DNA from: Spirochaetia bacterium
Lineage (GTDB): Bacteria > Spirochaetota > Spirochaetia > Treponematales > Treponemataceae
Length of the DNA: 8,598 nt
Assembly (NCBI GenBank): GCA_900770075.1
Contig: CAAGIZ010000173.1
Coordinates: forward strand, 1-8,598
Direction of reading: 5' to 3'
Part shown: piece by piece, positions 5,493-8,598 of the stretch
Position numbering within the stretch: the stretch's first letter is position 1
How the letters are laid out: each line of letters begins with the position of its first letter
Position numbers and translations under genes: made by a program
Notes under the pieces: model-generated
The model's database searches: none
Told to the model about the DNA's origin: nothing
What the model saw: the letters and a program-made list of their open reading frames with translations, nothing else

Positions 5493-7946
5493 ATGCAGAT
5501 TAACAGGCGTTTTTCGGATAATGCAAGGCAGGAAATGCGTGCCCGGATAGAGGAAGCGGGGGGAAACGAAGTTTTTTTTGCCGGTCAGATAAACGAAGAA
5601 GGAGTTGTCGTTTCTGTTTCTGTAGGTTCCAGGGGGGCAATAGATTCCGTGCCCATAAATTTCTCACAAAAGAGAACCTGCTCTGTTTTAATTCACAACC
5701 ATCCTTCCGGGGTTCTCCAGCCTTCAGAGGCAGATTTGCTGGCAGCCTCGGACTGTTCGGAAAATGCCCAGGGTTTTTACATAGTCAATAATCAGGTTTC
5801 CGAAGTTTATGTCGTAATGGAGCCGGTTCTTCCCAGAAAGATAAAAAAACTTAAGGCCGAGGATGTGGCATTTTTTCTGTCGAAGGAAGGTCCTCTTGCA
5901 AAAAAATCTCCCGATTACGAAGAAAGACCTGTTCAGCTTGAACTGGTAAAAAAAATCGTCACAGCCTTTAACGAAAACAAAATCGGTGTATTTGAGGCAG
6001 GCACAGGGGTAGGAAAGTCTTTTTCCTATCTGATACCGGCCATGATTTGGGCAGCCGAAAACAAGGAGCGGGTTGTTGTTTCTACGGGAACCATAAACCT
6101 TCAGCAGCAGCTGATGGAAAAAGATATTCCGTCTGCAGAAAAAATTACCGGAAAAAAAATAAAAGCTGTCCTGGTAAAGGGCAGGCAGAATTATCTGTGC
6201 CTTCGCCGTCTGGACGAAACTGGCAGGGAAAGGGATTTTTTTAACGAGGAACAGGAAGTTTTTGACAAAATTTTTGAATGGTCAAAGACCACCCCTACAG
6301 GAAGCAGGAGCGATCTTTCTTTTCTGCCCCCAGAAAATATATGGCAAAAGGTTAATTCCGAGGCGGATGCCTGCATGGGAATGAAGTGCCCTTTCCGGGA
6401 GCAGTGTTTTGTAATGAAGGTGAGGAAAGAAGCGGCGGATGCAAATATTCTGGTGGTAAACCATCACATTTTGTTTGCAGACATCGAATCCCGCCTGGAA
6501 GGAGCCGGTTTTGAAGACACTGCCGTTTTGCCGCCTTATAAAAGAATAATTTTTGACGAAGCCCACGGAATCGAAGAGGCAGCAACGTCCTTTTTCAGCA
6601 GCCAGATAAACCGTTTTAAAATCCAGAAACAGCTGAACCTTTTGTACCGTACCCGGAGAAGCATCATTTCCGGCTTTTTATTCACCCTTCTTTCCATGGC
6701 CGTTTCGCAAGAAAGTTCAGAAGATTTTATTGAAGACGTAAACCAGATAAAAAATGCCCTTTCTACTCTGGAAGATGCCGGAATGATTCTTCTGGAAAAT
6801 GAATATACCCTGCGTCTGTACGAAAAAACTTCTTCAATTTTTGTAAATGTCCTTCATGCAATGTCTGTCCTTCAAAAGCACATTGCAGGTTTTACGGGAA
6901 AAGTCCGCACTCTTTTCGATGCAGTGCCGGAAGATTCCAGGGACAGCCCGGTTCTTTACGAAACAAAGAGCGTTTTGCGCCGGCTTGAAGACTTTACGGT
7001 GGTGCTGGGCAGTTTTTTGTCCTGGAGCGAACATCCGGACTTTGTTTTTTGGGTACAGAAGTCAAAATTAAGTTCAACAGTTGCAAAGGACATGGAAAAT
7101 CCCTACTACGTGCAGTTCATACAGACACCTCTTGATATTTCCCAGACCATGAACAAAGGTGTTTTTGAACCTATGGATACGGTTGTCTGTACTTCTGCAA
7201 CCCTAAGCATAGGAAATTCATTCAAATATTGGGAAAGACGCACAGGAGTTCTTTTTGCAGAAAATCAGCGGGTCTTGGAAGGAGATTTTCCTTCTCCTTT
7301 TCCTTATAAACACAACGTACTTTTTGCCGTGACCAATGACGGTCCTTCTCCCGAAAAAAGTTTTGAATTCCAGCAGTATATCGAGGATGCAGTAATCCGC
7401 CTTATAAAAAGTTCCGGCGGAAAAACCCTCGTGCTTTTTACTTCCTACGATTCTTTGAAGCGGGCCTGCGATTCTGCCAGACGGGAACTTCATCTTTCAG
7501 GAATAAAGATTTTAAAACAGGGTGATGATGACCGTTTCAGACTTTTGAACCTCTTTAAAGAAGACGAAAACAGCGTTCTTTTTGCCACCGATTCCTTTTG
7601 GGAGGGGGTTGATGTGCCGGGAAGCAGCCTTTCTCAGGTTATCATCGTAAAACTGCCATTTGGCGTGCCCAACAATCCTGTTTTTGCAGCAAAATCGGAG
7701 CTTATCCAGCAGAAGGGGGGAAATTCCTTCATGGAGCTGTATGTCCCGGATGCCGTAATAAAATTCAGGCAGGGTTTTGGCAGGCTTATGCGCAGGAATT
7801 CCGACAGGGGAGCGGTGGTTGTCCTGGACAGAAGGATTGCAGAAAAACAATATGGAAGAATTTTTACGTCAAGCGTTCCTGAAACAAAAAAAATGTATGG
7901 AGGTGTGGAAGAAATAGCGGCCCAACTGGCTTCGTTTATGGAATGA
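5493..7946 (+). CDS. dinG: JAMM/RadC-like domain fused to DinG-type iron-sulfur helicase
   Basis: 817 residues from ATG 5493, chosen because the earlier in-frame ATG (5436) lies within the tRNA and would be read through its terminator. Residues about 1-115 form a RadC-like JAB/JAMM domain: E26 in GNEVFFAG, then HNHPSG with H68 and H70, S78 and D81, matching the zinc-peptidase motif. The rest is a superfamily 2 helicase of the DinG/XPD group: Walker A EAGTGVGKS (K175), four likely iron-sulfur cysteines (C236, C294, C299, C305), DEAH box at 355-358, TSATL at 567-571, FWEGVD at 702-707, and motif VI QGFGRLMR at 760-767. Such helicases unwind DNA 5' to 3' and resolve R-loops and similar structures. 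Many Gram-positive DinG proteins carry an exonuclease at this position instead, so the JAMM module is unusual. No strong SD; CAGGGG lies about nine bases upstream. The end converges on the zinc-ribbon gene. Confidence 0.88.
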   Translation: MQINRRFSDNARQEMRARIEEAGGNEVFFAGQINEEGVVVSVSVGSRGAIDSVPINFSQKRTCSVLIHNHPSGVLQPSEADLLAASDCSENAQGFYIVNNQVSEVYVVMEPVLPRKIKKLKAEDVAFFLSKEGPLAKKSPDYEERPVQLELVKKIVTAFNENKIGVFEAGTGVGKSFSYLIPAMIWAAENKERVVVSTGTINLQQQLMEKDIPSAEKITGKKIKAVLVKGRQNYLCLRRLDETGRERDFFNEEQEVFDKIFEWSKTTPTGSRSDLSFLPPENIWQKVNSEADACMGMKCPFREQCFVMKVRKEAADANILVVNHHILFADIESRLEGAGFEDTAVLPPYKRIIFDEAHGIEEAATSFFSSQINRFKIQKQLNLLYRTRRSIISGFLFTLLSMAVSQESSEDFIEDVNQIKNALSTLEDAGMILLENEYTLRLYEKTSSIFVNVLHAMSVLQKHIAGFTGKVRTLFDAVPEDSRDSPVLYETKSVLRRLEDFTVVLGSFLSWSEHPDFVFWVQKSKLSSTVAKDMENPYYVQFIQTPLDISQTMNKGVFEPMDTVVCTSATLSIGNSFKYWERRTGVLFAENQRVLEGDFPSPFPYKHNVLFAVTNDGPSPEKSFEFQQYIEDAVIRLIKSSGGKTLVLFTSYDSLKRACDSARRELHLSGIKILKQGDDDRFRLLNLFKEDENSVLFATDSFWEGVDVPGSSLSQVIIVKLPFGVPNNPVFAAKSELIQQKGGNSFMELYVPDAVIKFRQGFGRLMRRNSDRGAVVVLDRRIAEKQYGRIFTSSVPETKKMYGGVEEIAAQLASFME

Positions 7947-7977
7947 TTTTCCGGAATTAAGAAAAGCCGCCGGAAGC

Positions 7978-8018
7978 AAAAAAAAATCCCGCCAAACCGT
8001 GTACTTTGGTCTGCGGGA
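7978..8018 (-). terminator. intrinsic terminator of the zinc-ribbon gene
   Basis: Read on the minus strand, TCCCG pairs with CGGGA and CCAAA with TTTGG, with a four-base bulge and an eight-base loop, followed by nine T (the A run at 7978-7986). It lies about 24 bases after the gene's stop. The same hairpin could weakly stop helicase transcripts from the other side, but no good T run follows there. Confidence 0.78.
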
Positions 8019-8041
8019 CTTTATATGGTCGTTTTAAGAAG

Positions 8042-8218
8042 TTATTTTCTAAAATCTTTAGGACGACGTTTTGTGAGTTTGCATTTTGAACACTCAGCGA
8101 TGTTGCGGAGTCTTCCGTTTTCGTACAGAGTCTTCATTACGATTTCGCCGCCACATTCAGGGCATTCAAATTTCTGTGTTGCAACTGTTGTACGAGAGTT
8201 CTTACTAGCACCAGCCAT
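8042..8218 (-). CDS. 58-residue basic zinc-ribbon protein of unknown function
   Basis: The protein has one zinc-ribbon pattern, C19-P-E-C22 and C43-S-K-C46, with 20 residues between the pairs, and a strongly basic C-terminus (KLTKRRPKDFRK). The N-terminus (AGASKNSRTTVATQK) is polar and basic. Overall it looks like a small ribosome- or nucleic-acid-binding protein, similar in style to ribosomal protein L33 or other zinc-ribbon ribosomal proteins, but I do not recognise the family. ATG at 8218 is chosen because GGAGGA lies five bases upstream; a longer frame starting at 8254 would bury this SD and add an unlikely MNIFEYFFWRIV leader. It has a near-consensus promoter and its own terminator, so it is probably well expressed and monocistronic. 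It faces the helicase gene tail to tail, 95 bases away. Confidence 0.82.
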   Translation of the reverse strand: MAGASKNSRTTVATQKFECPECGGEIVMKTLYENGRLRNIAECSKCKLTKRRPKDFRK

Positions 8219-8236
8219 GACTATCCTCCAAAAAAA

Positions 8237-8253
8237 ATATTCGAATATGTTCA
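8237..8253 (-). promoter_or_regulatory. possible operator at the zinc-ribbon transcription start
   Basis: Bases 8237-8248 form a perfect 12-bp palindrome, ATATTCGAATAT. Overlapping it, the minus strand reads TGAACATATTC (8253-8243), one base different from the core of the palindrome at 8560-8573. The site covers the predicted start of transcription, where a repressor would act. Regulation is inference. Confidence 0.35.
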
Positions 8254-8256
8254 AAT

Positions 8257-8285
8257 ACTATAATAAAATGCGGTGTCTGTGTCAA
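8257..8285 (-). promoter_or_regulatory. sigma-70-type promoter of the zinc-ribbon gene
   Basis: On the minus strand, a perfect TTGACA (8285-8280), a 17-base spacer and TATAGT (8262-8257, five of six) form a strong promoter. The leader to the ATG is about 32 bases and includes GGAGGA. Confidence 0.82.
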
Positions 8286-8315
8286 GGTTAAAAAAGCGTT
8301 TCCCATATAAAAACA

Positions 8316-8478
8316 GGCTTTTGTTTTTTTTTCAGGGCGTTTCCCTTCATTCCGCCGCCAGCACCGGCTTCATTTCGGGTCAGGCTTTTCGCACTTCCGC
8401 GTCTTGCGCGCTCCATTCCTCCGCGGATTGAAGCAAAGCTTCAACCCGCGGAGGAACGCCTCCGGCGGTGCTCCAATC
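8316..8478. repeat. second copy of the GC-rich dispersed repeat family
   Basis: It shares an ordered series of strings with the element at 931-1076: GGCTTTTGT at the left end (8316-8324), CAGGGC, CACCGGC, GCTCCATTCCT (8410-8420), a central hairpin with an A/T loop, and CCAATC (8473-8478). AGCACCG (8360-8366) can pair with CGGTGCT (8466-8472) around the central hairpin. The right-end inverted repeat found in the other copy is not evident, so this copy may be incomplete or diverged. Confidence 0.55.
8416..8456. repeat. large near-perfect hairpin within the repeat
   Basis: TTCCTCCGCGG (8416-8426) pairs with CCGCGGAGGAA (8446-8456). After one A/C mismatch, TTGAAGC (8428-8434) pairs with GCTTCAA (8438-8444), leaving an AAA loop. 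That is 18 pairs in a 19-position stem. No T run follows on either strand, so it is not a standard terminator. Confidence 0.85.
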
Positions 8479-8559
8479 GCTTATATGTTGTGTCTCCTGT
8501 CAAGAAAAAAAAGCAGGAAAGATCATTCGGCAATTTACCAACTCTTATATTCTTGGATA

Positions 8560-8573
8560 ATGAACATGTTCAT
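8560..8573. other. 14-bp perfect palindrome
   Basis: ATGAACATGTTCAT is self-complementary over 14 bases. Its core GAACATGTTC differs by one base from GAACATATTC at the zinc-ribbon transcription start. It may be a binding site for a dimeric regulator of a gene beyond the window; no promoter is evident beside it. Confidence 0.4.
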
Positions 8574-8598
8574 CCCGTAAGGTCAATGGATTCGCCAA

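Larger units (their letters stand above)
8286..8598. other. non-coding right end with repeat, no supported gene
   Basis: No reading frame here has a convincing start, RBS and family signal. The left part carries a 9-bp direct repeat, GCGTTTCCC (8296-8304 and 8337-8345), and the GC-rich element described separately. From about 8480 the DNA is AT-rich and ordinary. A plus-strand frame stays open from near 8475 to the window end (ending ...HVHPVRSMDSP), and a short minus-strand frame ends at TAA near 8545, but neither is long enough to judge. A gene end or start just beyond the window is possible. Confidence 0.5.

Noticed and set aside
7949..7975. TTCCGG...CCGGAA hairpin as the helicase terminator
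   Set aside because: Six pairs with a 15-base loop, followed by an A run rather than T, so it does not fit an intrinsic terminator on the plus strand.
8219..8254. Longer start for the zinc-ribbon protein at 8254
   Set aside because: It would place the GGAGGA SD inside the coding sequence, start within a few bases of the predicted transcription start and add a hydrophobic leader foreign to the protein.
8025..8291. 88-residue plus-strand frame covering the zinc-ribbon gene
   Set aside because: It is antisense to the zinc-ribbon gene, which has a promoter, SD and CxxC pairs. The plus frame has no RBS or family signal.
8560..8573. Palindrome as a LexA/DinR SOS box
   Set aside because: The Gram-positive box is GAAC-N4-GTTC; here only two bases separate the half-sites, and no SOS gene is adjacent.
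8475..8598. Plus-strand open frame to the window edge as a partial gene
   Set aside because: About 40 codons with no convincing RBS and no recognised motif, beginning inside the repeat; chance openness cannot be excluded.

Overview
The window looks like a piece of a Treponema-type spirochete chromosome. The strongest marker is a complete FlaA, the sheath protein of periplasmic flagella, preceded by a cell-wall amidase and a small GerMN-domain protein. From memory, T. pallidum has the same amidase - small protein - flaA order (around TP0247-TP0249). Moderate GC, GC-rich dispersed repeats between genes and frequent ATGA-type gene overlaps fit a host-associated, non-pallidum treponeme. The species cannot be fixed from this sequence.

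Layout. Positions 1-2577 hold three tightly coupled plus-strand genes: the 3' end of an ATP-grasp ligase, an N-acetylmuramoyl-L-alanine amidase and a GerMN-domain membrane or secreted protein. Each overlaps the next by one to four bases. flaA (2658-3773) follows with its own near-consensus sigma-70 promoter, a strong Shine-Dalgarno (SD) and a strong intrinsic terminator. Next comes a synthetase-only RelA/SpoT-like protein with a C-terminal TPR tail (3864-5123), then a GC-rich repeat, then a tRNA-Glu(UUC) unit with its own promoter and terminator. A large helicase gene (5493-7946) carries an N-terminal RadC-like JAMM domain fused to a DinG/XPD-type iron-sulfur helicase. It converges on a 58-residue zinc-ribbon protein on the minus strand (8042-8218) that has a near-consensus promoter and its own terminator. 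The right end (8286-8598) has no supported gene but carries a second GC-rich repeat copy with a large hairpin, and a 14-bp palindrome.

How the parts relate. The left block concerns the cell envelope: peptidoglycan cleavage, a small exported protein and the flagellar sheath. The middle block concerns nucleotide signalling and translation (alarmone synthetase-like protein, tRNA-Glu), and the right block DNA processing and a small nucleic-acid-binding candidate. I see no phage, IS transposase, CRISPR array or classical defence island.

Most notable points: (1) the JAMM-DinG fusion with all key residues of both halves; (2) a 146-bp terminal-inverted-repeat element lying inside the reading frame of the amidase, which pushes the signal peptide about 50 residues inward; (3) the synthetase-TPR protein, which keeps the catalytic residues but lacks the usual basic substrate loop; (4) a GAACAT(A/G)TTC motif at the start of the zinc-ribbon transcript and again as a perfect palindrome 310 bp away.
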